From Alphaproteobacteria bacterium (GTDB lineage: Bacteria > Pseudomonadota > Alphaproteobacteria > UBA9219 > RGZA01): a DNA stretch of 64,000 bases. Positions 51,366 to 59,717 of this stretch are shown here, in pieces; the stretch's first letter is position 1; each line of letters starts with the position of its first letter. A program made the position numbers and the translations under genes. The notes below the pieces were generated by a model. It was not told the DNA's origin. It searched no databases and was given only the letters and a program-made list of their open reading frames with translations. The stretch spans positions 1-64,000 of the forward strand of contig JAKFVN010000002.1 in the NCBI GenBank assembly GCA_021732145.1, in the 5' to 3' direction.

Positions 51366-52366
51366 TTCTCTGGTGGCGCTTGGCCTTTCGATTTTTTGCG
51401 CGCCACAAGCGGCCGCACAAGTCGAAGAACAGTTCTGGAAATCGGCAATGGCATGCGGCCCGATAAATCATAGCCGGTTGCAAGCACAACCGCCGGATTA
51501 AGCGTTTCATGCACACGGATAATGCCGCTGCGCTGCATGCGCTTAACGAGGCGCGGCAGATAGCGCGCCATGTCGGTCGCTTCATCAAAACGGCGCAAAT
51601 CCGCATATAAAAAGCCCTGCTGCAAGTTCTGGTTGATGACGCTCATGGTGGTGCGGCGGTTGAAATGCGACACCATTGACCCGTTATAAATTTCATCCAG
51701 CCCGTCGATGACTCGTTGATGCGAGCCCATCGCGGCCAGCGCAATGTGATAGGATTGATAGGTGTCGAGCAAGTCAAGTGCGCGGCGGATTTTCTGGTCT
51801 TCTTCGCCGCTGGTGATGCCCAAAACGCGGCTGGTGTTATTCAATGCGCGAATTTTTTCGGCCAAACGAAGAATAGGATGTTCAGCCTTTACAAACCCGG
51901 TTTGTATCAAAGGCGGGGGCGGCGCATTAATCAAACTGATATGCATGCCCATGATAAAACGCCCAGTTGCGCGGTCTTCGATATGGATATCGATGCGCGG
52001 GAAGAAATGACGCAAGGCGCGGTGTTTCAAGCGTGAGCCTGCATCCCTGCGCGCGACAACATTCAATCGCAAGCCAACGTTTTTGGCGGCGCGCCCGATA
52101 AAGCGCATCATCGGCATGATGCTGGCATCGTGATAGCCGCTGTGTTTTGAATAAACGCGCAAATCAATATCGCAAATGCTGCGTATGAATAAGGGGGACT
52201 GGCCCGGCAATAAGCCATCGGCGCTGCCACGCACCACAAGCCCGTGCAAATTGGATTGCGCAATAAGCCATTCGCCGCCCCGCGTCTTGGCTAGCGCGTC
52301 CATCTCATCGAATAATTGTCTGGCGATGGCTGCTTTTTCGGGATGGTATTCGGTTTCAAGTGACAT
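51362..52366 (-). CDS. Nucleotidyltransferase-fold-like protein, unknown role
   Basis: 334 aa. GLVVRGSADGLLPGQ followed by SICDIDLRVYS gives a G-S-x(n)-D-x-D pattern of the polymerase-beta-like NTase fold, and RIDIHIEDRA could supply the third Asp. The helix KAEHPILRLAEKIRALNN and RRALDLLDTYQ resemble AbiEii-type proteins. It ends three bases into hemH on the opposite strand. It is last in an operon of three unknown genes. NTase assignment is tentative; no antitoxin-like partner is evident. Confidence 0.6.
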   Translation of the reverse strand: MSLETEYHPEKAAIARQLFDEMDALAKTRGGEWLIAQSNLHGLVVRGSADGLLPGQSPLFIRSICDIDLRVYSKHSGYHDASIMPMMRFIGRAAKNVGLRLNVVARRDAGSRLKHRALRHFFPRIDIHIEDRATGRFIMGMHISLINAPPPPLIQTGFVKAEHPILRLAEKIRALNNTSRVLGITSGEEDQKIRRALDLLDTYQSYHIALAAMGSHQRVIDGLDEIYNGSMVSHFNRRTTMSVINQNLQQGFLYADLRRFDEATDMARYLPRLVKRMQRSGIIRVHETLNPAVVLATGYDLSGRMPLPISRTVLRLVRPLVARKKSKGQAPPEN

Positions 52367-52368
52367 GC

Positions 52369-52692
52369 CTATTCACCATGCCCGAAGATATTATGGCGCA
52401 ACCGCGATAGCAAATGCGCTGCCTGTTGGTAAAAGCCCGCTGGGCGTTCGCGCTGCGGCCATGTGCCTTGTTCTTCCATGATATCGATTAAATGACGCAG
52501 CATGCCGGACATAACAACTGTTTCGCTGGAACCATTGGGGTCGTTGGAATCCTGCTTTTTATCGATCAAAATCGAAAAAACGCGTTCGCCGAACGCATCA
52601 TTAATCGTATCGGCGTTATCCCACAAATAGCTGGAGGCGGATGGCACAAAATGCGCTTCGCGCAGCACGTAAAATTTTGGATCAAAGGGCAT
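52369..52692 (-). CDS. Unknown protein with SSxxxWxNAD motif
   Basis: 107 aa, no family recognised. Near the N-terminus, VPSASSYLWDNADTINDAF contains a motif shared with the next gene (LPKSSTSIWNNADVLEG). The remainder is helical. Packed between two other genes of the same operon with 2-bp gaps. Confidence 0.6.
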   Translation of the reverse strand: MPFDPKFYVLREAHFVPSASSYLWDNADTINDAFGERVFSILIDKKQDSNDPNGSSETVVMSGMLRHLIDIMEEQGTWPQRERPAGFYQQAAHLLSRLRHNIFGHGE

Positions 52693-52694
52693 GG

Positions 52695-53720
52695 CTAATT
52701 ACCAAATCCAAGATGCGAGATGTTTCTGGCAATCCAGCGCGGAATAGTGCCCAGCGCGCCTTTGACGCCGCGCTGCCATGCGCCGCTGCGCAACAGGCCA
52801 TCGGCAATCGCGTCAATCTGCGGCGATGAATCGTCGCGGCTCCAGTGCAGCATCCTTGGCGATAACAGATAGGCAGAATGCCCGCGCCGCCGGTTGATAA
52901 GGCAGGTGATTTTTCCCGTTGATTTCGGGACGCGCACCAAGCCGAGCTGCGCAAGGTTCAAGCGGCCCTGTTGTTGATGAACGATGCCCGGAATGCCGTG
53001 CAGCCTGCCGTTATTTTCGCGCAGGAGGATGCCGCGCCCGTCAAGCCCCATTGGCGCTGCGTCAATCGGTTCCAATGCAATGCGCTGTGATGGATTGCCT
53101 GATTTGCGCGTGCGTTCAAAGCGTGCGTCATTCGCGGCTTCTTCGCCCGCCATGACAAATAATCCGGTCAGGCGAATACCCGTGCTGCCCAAAAAATCGG
53201 ATTCTTCAATGACATGGTAATGCGTATGAAGGTTATCCAAATCCCTGTTGGAGGATATGGGGAAGCCGGGGAGATAAAATTTGCCATCATGCGGGCTGGT
53301 CATCGCAAAGAGCTGTGGCTGGCGAATAGAAAGCGCGGGCTGGTTAAACAACACCCATTGTGCATGAAGCATGCAAAGGCCCCTTGCCTGCTCAGTGCCC
53401 GGATTTCCAAGATCGGCAAGGTGGATGTATTTGTTTGGCTCCGCATCAATCGCTTTTTTATAGGCCGATAATAGCGGGTGGACATGGCCGCGCTGTGCTT
53501 CATTGTGCAGCAGCGCCTGGAAATTCACGCCGACCTTGTCCGATAAATTGAAAATCGGGCGACCATGCTCATTCTTTAATCCTGTGTCTTCAAGCAGCGC
53601 GTGGAATAAATTGTCCGGCGCTTTGCGTCCTTCCAGCACATCGGCATTATTCCAGATGCTGGTCGAACTTTTGGGCAGGGGGTGTTTTACCTCTTTGGCG
53701 GTTACGAATTCAGCGGTCAT
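52695..53720 (-). CDS. Unknown protein with SSxxxWxNAD motif
   Basis: 341 aa, soluble. The N-terminal LPKSSTSIWNNADVLEG is followed by LFHALLEDTGLKNEHGRPIF, like the arrangement in the 107-aa neighbour. FHVIEESDFLG-type and HTHYHVIEES segments, and a long basic C-terminus (PRWIARNISHL), are not matched to a family. First of three genes transcribed leftwards; divergent from hemJ. Confidence 0.6.
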   Translation of the reverse strand: MTAEFVTAKEVKHPLPKSSTSIWNNADVLEGRKAPDNLFHALLEDTGLKNEHGRPIFNLSDKVGVNFQALLHNEAQRGHVHPLLSAYKKAIDAEPNKYIHLADLGNPGTEQARGLCMLHAQWVLFNQPALSIRQPQLFAMTSPHDGKFYLPGFPISSNRDLDNLHTHYHVIEESDFLGSTGIRLTGLFVMAGEEAANDARFERTRKSGNPSQRIALEPIDAAPMGLDGRGILLRENNGRLHGIPGIVHQQQGRLNLAQLGLVRVPKSTGKITCLINRRRGHSAYLLSPRMLHWSRDDSSPQIDAIADGLLRSGAWQRGVKGALGTIPRWIARNISHLGFGN

Positions 53721-53846
53721 GCGATTGTTTAAAATATCCCGTTTACGTTTAAGAATTTCGCGCCTATCTTAGCTTTTTGCAGGGTTCCCTGCACCTGCGG
53801 TAATACTTTCCCTTCACGTTTTCTGCCATTAACCCGCATTAACAAC

Positions 53847-54281
53847 ATGATGAACTATTATTCGCTAATCCTTGCATTTCATATCATCGCCATGATCGCG
53901 TGGATGGCCGGGATGCTGTATTTACCACGTTTGTTTGTCTACCACGCGGGCGCTGCTGCGGGGAGCGAGCTTTCCGAAACGTTAAAGGTGATGGAGCGCC
54001 GTTTATTAAAGTTCATCATCAACCCCGCGATGATTGCAACCTTTGTGTTCGGCATCACGCTTCTGATGCTGCAACCGGTTTACCTGCAAACCGGATGGTT
54101 TCCGGTGAAAGTCGGGCTGGTTCTGTTAATGGCAGGCGTGCACGGGTTTTATGCGGCCAGCGTGCGCCGTTTTGCAAAAGATGAAAATCAGCGCAGCGCG
54201 AAATTCTGGCGAATTATGAATGAAGTGCCAACCGTATTAATGATTGCGATTATTATTCTGGTGGTCGTGAAGCCGTTTTAG
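53847..54281 (+). CDS. hemJ: Protoporphyrinogen oxidase HemJ
   Basis: Integral membrane protein of 144 aa, four hydrophobic segments. LAFHIIAMIAWMAGMLYLPR contains the conserved His in the first helix; MERRLLKFIINPAM, VKVGLVLLMAGVHGFY (second conserved His) and FWRIMNEVPTVLMI follow, as in HemJ/YfkJ-type proteins. It gives the cell its oxidase for heme synthesis between hemE and hemH steps. Close to rho, a common neighbourhood. Confidence 0.93.
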   Translation: MMNYYSLILAFHIIAMIAWMAGMLYLPRLFVYHAGAAAGSELSETLKVMERRLLKFIINPAMIATFVFGITLLMLQPVYLQTGWFPVKVGLVLLMAGVHGFYAASVRRFAKDENQRSAKFWRIMNEVPTVLMIAIIILVVVKPF

Positions 54282-54378
54282 GCCAAGCAGCCAAGTTTTT
54301 TTGCTTAATACTTTCATATTTTGCGTCCTAGCATTCTTACCGCGAGACAATATTTTTAAAAAATATTCAGGAGTTCAT

Positions 54379-54996
54379 ATGCAGCAGCACCATATTGCAC
54401 GCGACGTATTAGGCAATGTGACATTTGAAACCGGCACCAAGGCGGCGGATGCGCTGGAGGATGGATCACTCTTTGCCATTCGCATCAATGAACAAACCAA
54501 ACACGTTACATTTTTTTATTTAAACGGAAATGAGCCGCACGAGGAAACGCAGCGCCTGCATTATGTGCATTTGCTTGGGCCCGCATTGCGTGCTGAAAAC
54601 CGCAGCGAACATAGTTCCGGACAGAAAGAATTTGTTGCCTGCGGCGATGTGTTCATTCGCCCGGGCATGGTCGCCCATTTCAGGCCCGCGGCCGAACGCG
54701 TGAATGTGGTGCATTGGAACCAGAGCCATCATCCCTATAGCAGCGATTTGACCTTTACGCTGCTTGGCGGCAAGGCGGAGATGGTCATCCGCGGAATTCA
54801 GAACGGCGTGGCACGCCCGTTTAATCAGGCCGGCTATCACGTTATTCCGCGCGGCATGGCCAAGCCCTTTTTCATCGTGCAAAAGGCCGAAGACGGCGTA
54901 AAGCCGTTGCTGTTTGATCATCCGGAACGCCCGGGGCGCAATCGCATCCCGCTTGGCTCTGGCGCTGAGGTTCCGCGCCAATATGTATGTGTATAA
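54379..54996 (+). CDS. Unknown protein, possibly cupin-like
   Basis: 205 aa from ATG 54379 (MQQHHIARDVLG), preceded by AGGAG. Strand-rich (FAIRINEQTKHVTFFYLNGN, FTLLGGKAEMVIRG) with several His (NVVHWNQSHHPYSSD), which could suit a double-stranded beta-helix, but no cupin motif is complete. Stands alone between hemJ and rho. Confidence 0.6.
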   Translation: MQQHHIARDVLGNVTFETGTKAADALEDGSLFAIRINEQTKHVTFFYLNGNEPHEETQRLHYVHLLGPALRAENRSEHSSGQKEFVACGDVFIRPGMVAHFRPAAERVNVVHWNQSHHPYSSDLTFTLLGGKAEMVIRGIQNGVARPFNQAGYHVIPRGMAKPFFIVQKAEDGVKPLLFDHPERPGRNRIPLGSGAEVPRQYVCV

Positions 54997-55036
54997 GGAA
55001 TAAGGCTGGATTTCTGCCGGAAATAATCTATTTACC

Positions 55037-55066
55037 TTGACAGTTAACCGGAAGTTTAGATATTCT
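55037..55066 (+). promoter_or_regulatory. Candidate sigma-70 promoter of rho
   Basis: TTGACA (55037-55042), 18 nt, TATTCT (55061-55066). It would give a leader of roughly 245 nt before the rho ATG at 55319; rho genes are often autoregulated by attenuation in such leaders. The rest of the 322-bp gap shows nothing else I recognise. Confidence 0.55.
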
Positions 55067-55318
55067 GGGTACAGTTTTAAAGCGTTTGGTTGTTTTTGGG
55101 GCTTAACCCTTAAGTCTCAACTCTCAAAAAATACGCAATTTTGGCGTTTAGCACTTTTCTAAAAATCCCGTTCTGCAAGTTACCCTTTAGGCATCGCTGC
55201 GCATGAAGTGGTTCTTGAAAATCAGAAACCATATCGGGGCACATCGTGCAGGCGACGTAAAACTAAATCCCCTTAAACGAAACACGTAAACCCCCTGGTA
55301 ATAAGCTCAGTAAAAAAC

Positions 55319-56767
55319 ATGACAGATAATAACGAAAAACCCGCAGAAAAAACCGGTCTTAAAAAAGAACGCCTCACCGTAAAGCTCGCAGAAAAACCAG
55401 CCCCCGCCCCAGTGGTAGCGGAAGAGGCTGCGCCCGCGGCTGAAACAGCCCAAAGTGCGGTCGAAGCGTTTGGCGCGCACAACGGCACCCATGATGGTGA
55501 GGGCAAGCCGATGAATTTGAAGGAATTAAAGGTCAAGAATGCCGGCGAACTTTTAAAGATTGCCGAAGAACTGCAAATTGAAAATGCAGGCACGCTGCGT
55601 AAGCAGGATATGATGTTCGCGATTTTGAAATCGCTCGCTGAAAAAGACGTGCCGATTGCCGGTGATGGCGTTTTGGAAGTATTGCAGGATGGGTTCGGCT
55701 TCCTGCGCTCCCCTGAATCCAACTATTTGCCCGGCCCGGATGATATTTACGTAAGCCCAAGCCAGGTTCGCAAATTCGGTTTGCGCACCGGTGATACGGT
55801 GGAAGGCCAAATTCGTTCCCCCAAAGACGGCGAGCGTTATTTCGCGCTGCTCAAAGTAAACTCCATCAACTTTGATGACCCGGATAAAATCCGTCACCGC
55901 ATCAATTTTGATAACCTCACGCCGCTCTACCCGATGAAGAAGATTAACCTCGAAATCATCGATGCGAAGGCGAAGGATTTAACGACACGTATTATCGATT
56001 TGGTATCGCCGCTGGGTAAAGGCCAGCGCGCGCTGATTGTTGCGCCGCCGCGTACCGGTAAAACCGTGATGATGCAAAACATCGCGCATGCGATTACCGC
56101 CAACCATAAGGAAGTATATTTAATCGTACTTCTGATTGATGAACGCCCCGAAGAAGTGACCGATATGTCGCGCAGCGTGAAGGGCGAGGTTATTTCATCT
56201 ACGTTCGATGAACCAGCATCCCGCCACGTTCAGGTAACGGAAATGGTGCTGGAAAAGGCGAAGCGTTTGGTGGAAGCCAAGCGTGACGTCGTGATTTTGC
56301 TGGATAGCATTACGCGCCTTGCGCGCGCTTATAACACCGTTGTTCCATCATCCGGTAAAGTGCTGACCGGCGGTGTGGACGCCAACGCCTTGCAACGCCC
56401 GAAACGCTTTTTCGGCGCGGCGCGTAACATTGAAGAAGGCGGCTCCCTCACCATTATCTCCACCGCGCTCATCGATACCGGCAGCCGTATGGACGAAGTG
56501 ATCTTTGAAGAATTCAAAGGCACGGGTAACAGTGAAATTGTGCTCGACCGCAAGCTCGCCGATAAACGTACCTTCCCATCGATTGATATTTCGAAATCCG
56601 GTACGCGTAAGGAAGAATTGCTGGTCGATAAGGCAACCCTCACCAAAATGTGGGTGCTGCGCCGTATCCTTATGCCGATGGGTACATCCGACAGCATCGA
56701 GTTCCTGGTTGATAAGCTTAAGACAAGCAAATCCAACCATGATTTCTTTGATTCAATGAATACCTAA
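55319..56767 (+). CDS. rho: Transcription termination factor Rho
   Basis: Hexameric RNA-dependent ATPase. N-terminal [20 protein letters not shown]; the RNA-binding OSB domain with [20 protein letters not shown]; Walker [18 protein letters not shown]; Walker [17 protein letters not shown]; and the Q-loop/R-loop. The first 65 residues are Lys/Ala/Pro-rich. 482 aa, about 60 more than E. coli, as usual in alphaproteobacteria. Hairpin element A, copy 3, follows 7 nt after the stop. Confidence 0.97.
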   Translation: MTDNNEKPAEKTGLKKERLTVKLAEKPAPAPVVAEEAAPAAETAQSAVEAFGAHNGTHDGEGKPMNLKELKVKNAGELLKIAEELQIENAGTLRKQDMMFAILKSLAEKDVPIAGDGVLEVLQDGFGFLRSPESNYLPGPDDIYVSPSQVRKFGLRTGDTVEGQIRSPKDGERYFALLKVNSINFDDPDKIRHRINFDNLTPLYPMKKINLEIIDAKAKDLTTRIIDLVSPLGKGQRALIVAPPRTGKTVMMQNIAHAITANHKEVYLIVLLIDERPEEVTDMSRSVKGEVISSTFDEPASRHVQVTEMVLEKAKRLVEAKRDVVILLDSITRLARAYNTVVPSSGKVLTGGVDANALQRPKRFFGAARNIEEGGSLTIISTALIDTGSRMDEVIFEEFKGTGNSEIVLDRKLADKRTFPSIDISKSGTRKEELLVDKATLTKMWVLRRILMPMGTSDSIEFLVDKLKTSKSNHDFFDSMNT

Positions 56768-56774
56768 ATTCTAA

Positions 56775-56877
56775 CTAGGCCGTTGGCTTTTTGACGATTT
56801 CTGCGCTTCCGGTACGCACGTACTTAACGTACGCTGCGCTCCGGTTCTCGAAATCATTCAAAAATCCTTAGGCCTAG
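56775..56877 (+). repeat. Hairpin element A, copy 3 (3' of rho)
   Basis: 103 nt. Outer arms CTAGGCC (56775-56781) and GGCCTAG (56871-56877), next GGCTTTTT / AAAAATCC, then the conserved core ATTTCTGCGCTTCCGG and CTGCGCTCCGGTTCTCGAAA around a CGTAC...GTACG stem. Same orientation relative to its upstream gene as the other two copies. Confidence 0.8.
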
Positions 56878-56907
56878 CGAATTTAAATATTCTGCCGCTT
56901 ATCAAAA

Positions 56908-57615
56908 ATGGAAAACAACAAATACAAAAATCGTGACTGCGCTTATTGCGGCGGGGTAGGAATATCTGAAACGGCAGACAATGTCTTTGCGAAAGGTTTT
57001 TTCTCCATTAATCGTAGAGAACACCTGCCAAAAATCCCTGCATGCGACAAATGTAATAATGCTAAATCATCCTTAGAAAATGATTTGATGCCTTATTTGG
57101 CTTTCGGCGGACGCCACGTTGATGCATATGATAATCTTTCAATTGCAACACCGCCGCGCTTAAAAAGTAATGCGAAAATAAATCAAAAAATAAGACAAGG
57201 AATGAGCGAGGAGCTAATTAGCAAAAACGGTATTCTTCAAAAAAGAATGACGGTGCCATTCGAAGGAAAAAAACTACAGGAATTATTTTCGTATATTGTA
57301 AAAGGATTGGCATGGTTTCACATGGGGGTGTTGCTGAACGAAAGCCATACCGCTCGGGCCGGATATGTCACAAGCGATGTAGAAGAATTATTTAATGGTT
57401 TTATGGCAGGCAGTGCTAAAAAACGAGCATCTAATGCTTTAGGCATTGATACTTTTAAATATGAAGGTCTGCAATTAGAGCAAAACCCTGAAATGACCAT
57501 TTGGAAATTTTCAATATTTGGCGGGATTGAATTTGTAAGCAACGTAAAACAGTCAACGCATTTATGGGGAATGACAGGTTTGGCAAAGCAAATCGGTGAA
57601 ATTTATAAACAATAA
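56908..57615 (+). CDS. HNH-endonuclease-like protein
   Basis: 235 aa. The N-terminal 65 residues look like a His-Me finger/HNH unit: CAYCGG, ETADNVFAKGFF, and IPACDKCNNAKSSLENDL, with two CxxC pairs and the N-x(n)-K/N pattern. The rest (from about 80) is unassigned with helical stretches (FSYIVKGLAWFHMG). The gene is AT-rich, unlike rho and holA on either side, and follows a hairpin element, suggesting insertion. Possibly part of a defence or mobile cassette, unproven. Confidence 0.72.
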   Translation: MENNKYKNRDCAYCGGVGISETADNVFAKGFFSINRREHLPKIPACDKCNNAKSSLENDLMPYLAFGGRHVDAYDNLSIATPPRLKSNAKINQKIRQGMSEELISKNGILQKRMTVPFEGKKLQELFSYIVKGLAWFHMGVLLNESHTARAGYVTSDVEELFNGFMAGSAKKRASNALGIDTFKYEGLQLEQNPEMTIWKFSIFGGIEFVSNVKQSTHLWGMTGLAKQIGEIYKQ

Positions 57616-57628
57616 TCTGATGCGGAAA

Positions 57629-58708
57629 TTACTTCCCGAGCCGTGCCACATTATAAAGGGCGCGTTCGCCAAGGCGCTCGGCGGGCATGCCGGTGGTTTT
57701 GCATTTCATCTCGGCTTCCAATAATGCGCACATGGCGTCCATGACTTTGCCAAGTGTCCAGCTGCGTAGTTGTTTTTGCATTTGCGCTTCGCGCTTGAAG
57801 AAAATGGGCGGGCGCATGGTCTTTACCGCTTCCATCGCGCCCATATGCTCTTCATCCATTTTGCCGAGGCCTTCGTAAATTTTGGTCAAATGGCGCGTGG
57901 CCGCGCGAAGGAATTGAATGGGCTGCACGCCTTCTGCCGCTAATTTCGCCAGCATCGCATCAAGCTTGGCGATATCACCCGAAGCCGCGGCCCACACCGC
58001 ATCATCCACTTCCTCACCCGCTGCATCGGTAATGCAGGCGGCGATATGCTCAACCGTGATATTTTTTTGGCGCGATGCCTCTGCGCCACCTGAAGAAGGT
58101 GTTGCAACCGGCCCTGCGCTTGGGTTCATCGCGTATGTGATAAGCTTATCCACTTCCATGCGAATGCCGCTGCGGTCAGGCGGTAATGCTGCGCAAAGCG
58201 CTGCCAGCGCGTCGCGGTCAATTGTGAAGCCTTCGGCCTTTATCATGCTTGAAATCGTCGCACTGAGATCCGCGCCTTCCTCCGCATAGCACGGAATGGC
58301 CATCGCCTTGGCATCATCTTCCACGCGGTTGCGCAGTTTGGAGCGTTTATCCAATTCGCCCGCTTCCAGCACCAGTACGCTGTCGCCCGATGGCAAATTT
58401 GCAAGCAAATGGTCGATGGCAGAAAAAGCAGAACCTTCACCCGCATCGCGCATGCGCACCAGTCGCCTTCCACCCATCATGGAGATGGACGACATTTCAT
58501 CATGCAAGCGCGATGGATTTTCATCGAGCGAGGAGGGAGAAATTTCCGAAACCGAAAATGGGTCGTTCACATCGGGCACGCATTTCGCGGCCAGTTTTTG
58601 CGCGCGTTCACGCACCAAGCCTGCATCGGGCCCGTAGAGCAAGAAGACGCGCATGCCCATATCGGGCTTTTCAATGAACCCAGCGGATTTGTTGGCGCTC
58701 AGCTTCAT
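57629..58708 (-). CDS. holA: DNA polymerase III delta subunit
   Basis: Clamp-loader subunit of 359 aa. VFLLYGPDAGLVRERAQKLA near the N-terminus, MMGGRRLVRMRDAG, and the C-terminal RAATRHLTKIYEGLGKM region. A loop near residues 198-214 (SAGPVATPSSGGAEASRQ) is encoded by a palindromic repeat. It overlaps lptE by 4 nt (ATGA), the usual lptE-holA order downstream of leuS. Confidence 0.94.
   Translation of the reverse strand: MKLSANKSAGFIEKPDMGMRVFLLYGPDAGLVRERAQKLAAKCVPDVNDPFSVSEISPSSLDENPSRLHDEMSSISMMGGRRLVRMRDAGEGSAFSAIDHLLANLPSGDSVLVLEAGELDKRSKLRNRVEDDAKAMAIPCYAEEGADLSATISSMIKAEGFTIDRDALAALCAALPPDRSGIRMEVDKLITYAMNPSAGPVATPSSGGAEASRQKNITVEHIAACITDAAGEEVDDAVWAAASGDIAKLDAMLAKLAAEGVQPIQFLRAATRHLTKIYEGLGKMDEEHMGAMEAVKTMRPPIFFKREAQMQKQLRSWTLGKVMDAMCALLEAEMKCKTTGMPAERLGERALYNVARLGK
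58074..58117 (-). repeat. In-frame palindromic repeat, copy in holA
   Basis: On the minus strand: GGGCCGGTTGCAA, CACCT-TCTTC-AGGTG, GCGCAGAGGCATCGCG. The inner stem is specific to this copy. It encodes AGPVATPSSGGAEASR in the same frame as the rdgB, pyrD and leuS copies. Confidence 0.7.
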
Positions 58709-59319
58709 TTGAAGATGCTGCCCCCTTGCAATTCCGGCCTGGTCAGCGCATCAGGGCGCGTGGCGGGGGGCGTTACGAAAGGGCGGTTTAATTGCTCTTC
58801 CGTCATGGGCGTGGGCGAAAAATCCTTCTGCCCATAGTATGCCAGCAATTGCGTAACGATGAGGTCTGATAATTCGCGGATGGCGCGCTGCGCCGAATTT
58901 TCGCGTGACGATAACGCGCCATACTGCGCATCAATCTTATTGTAACTTACGAAGGTGCGCGATGTGCCGGTATAGAGTTTTTTCTGCGTCGTGCTATCCG
59001 TCAGGATATAATTGGCGATATAGGTGATTTTCTTGCGCAATGTGGTTGCGTCCCTTTGCAGGCCCAGATTCTCCTCGGTGGTGGCGAGGCTGATTTGCAG
59101 CGTGGCATCGGTTTTTTCCGGACGGCCCTGGCCATACATGCGGTCGATCAGATGGTTGCGCAGCTGCTGGCCCAGCTCATTGCTGATATTGGCGATTGCA
59201 ATGCGGTTGAGGCGCTTTTCCTGCACGGTTGCTTCTGCGCCAAAGGGGCGTTCCCCGTAAATCGGGCGGTAACAGGAGGTGAGGATGAGCGGCAGAAGAA
59301 GTACAATAAACAGGCGCAT
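58705..59319 (-). CDS. lptE: LPS-assembly lipoprotein LptE
   Basis: 204 aa. Lipoprotein signal ending LILTSC (Cys16); YRPIYGERPFG and the helix-strand pattern of LptE follow (LQISLATTEENLGLQRD, YIANYILTDS). It plugs the LptD barrel. Position between leuS and holA is the usual one and supports the assignment. Confidence 0.9.
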   Translation of the reverse strand: MRLFIVLLLPLILTSCYRPIYGERPFGAEATVQEKRLNRIAIANISNELGQQLRNHLIDRMYGQGRPEKTDATLQISLATTEENLGLQRDATTLRKKITYIANYILTDSTTQKKLYTGTSRTFVSYNKIDAQYGALSSRENSAQRAIRELSDLIVTQLLAYYGQKDFSPTPMTEEQLNRPFVTPPATRPDALTRPELQGGSIFK

Positions 59320-59370
59320 AAGCGCACATTAAACCCACAAGACCAGCTTGTCTATTTATTCATCGCGCAC

Positions 59371-59703
59371 TTATTCATAACCCAGCTGCTTTAACTGGTA
59401 TTCCATGAACAGGAACGCGGCAATGCCTGGCACCACAAAACAGCCAATCAGCAGCCAGTCCTTTAAGGTTTTTTTGCGGCCGCGCAGGCCCTTGGAATAA
59501 TCACTGAGTTTCTGGCCAAAAAGAATAAGACCAATTCCCAATATGGCAAAGGCCACCAGAAAGGCAAAGCCATGCGGCATGATGATGGTTTCTTTTTCAT
59601 GCGTGATGGCTTCCGACATGGCGGCGTTGTAAAACCAGACAGACCCGCCACCGCCAATCAGCAAGGCAAGAACCCCGGCGATGCGTGGTTTATCAAGTGC
59701 CAT
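59371..59703 (-). CDS. Small membrane protein
   Basis: 110 aa with three hydrophobic segments (IAGVLALLIGGGGSVWFYNA, GFAFLVAFAILGIGLILFG, WLLIGCFVVPGIAAFLFM). Not recognised. It is one of two genes lying between leuS and lptE, where other genomes have none. Confidence 0.65.
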   Translation of the reverse strand: MALDKPRIAGVLALLIGGGGSVWFYNAAMSEAITHEKETIIMPHGFAFLVAFAILGIGLILFGQKLSDYSKGLRGRKKTLKDWLLIGCFVVPGIAAFLFMEYQLKQLGYE

Positions 59704-59717
59704 GATTACTCCTTAAG

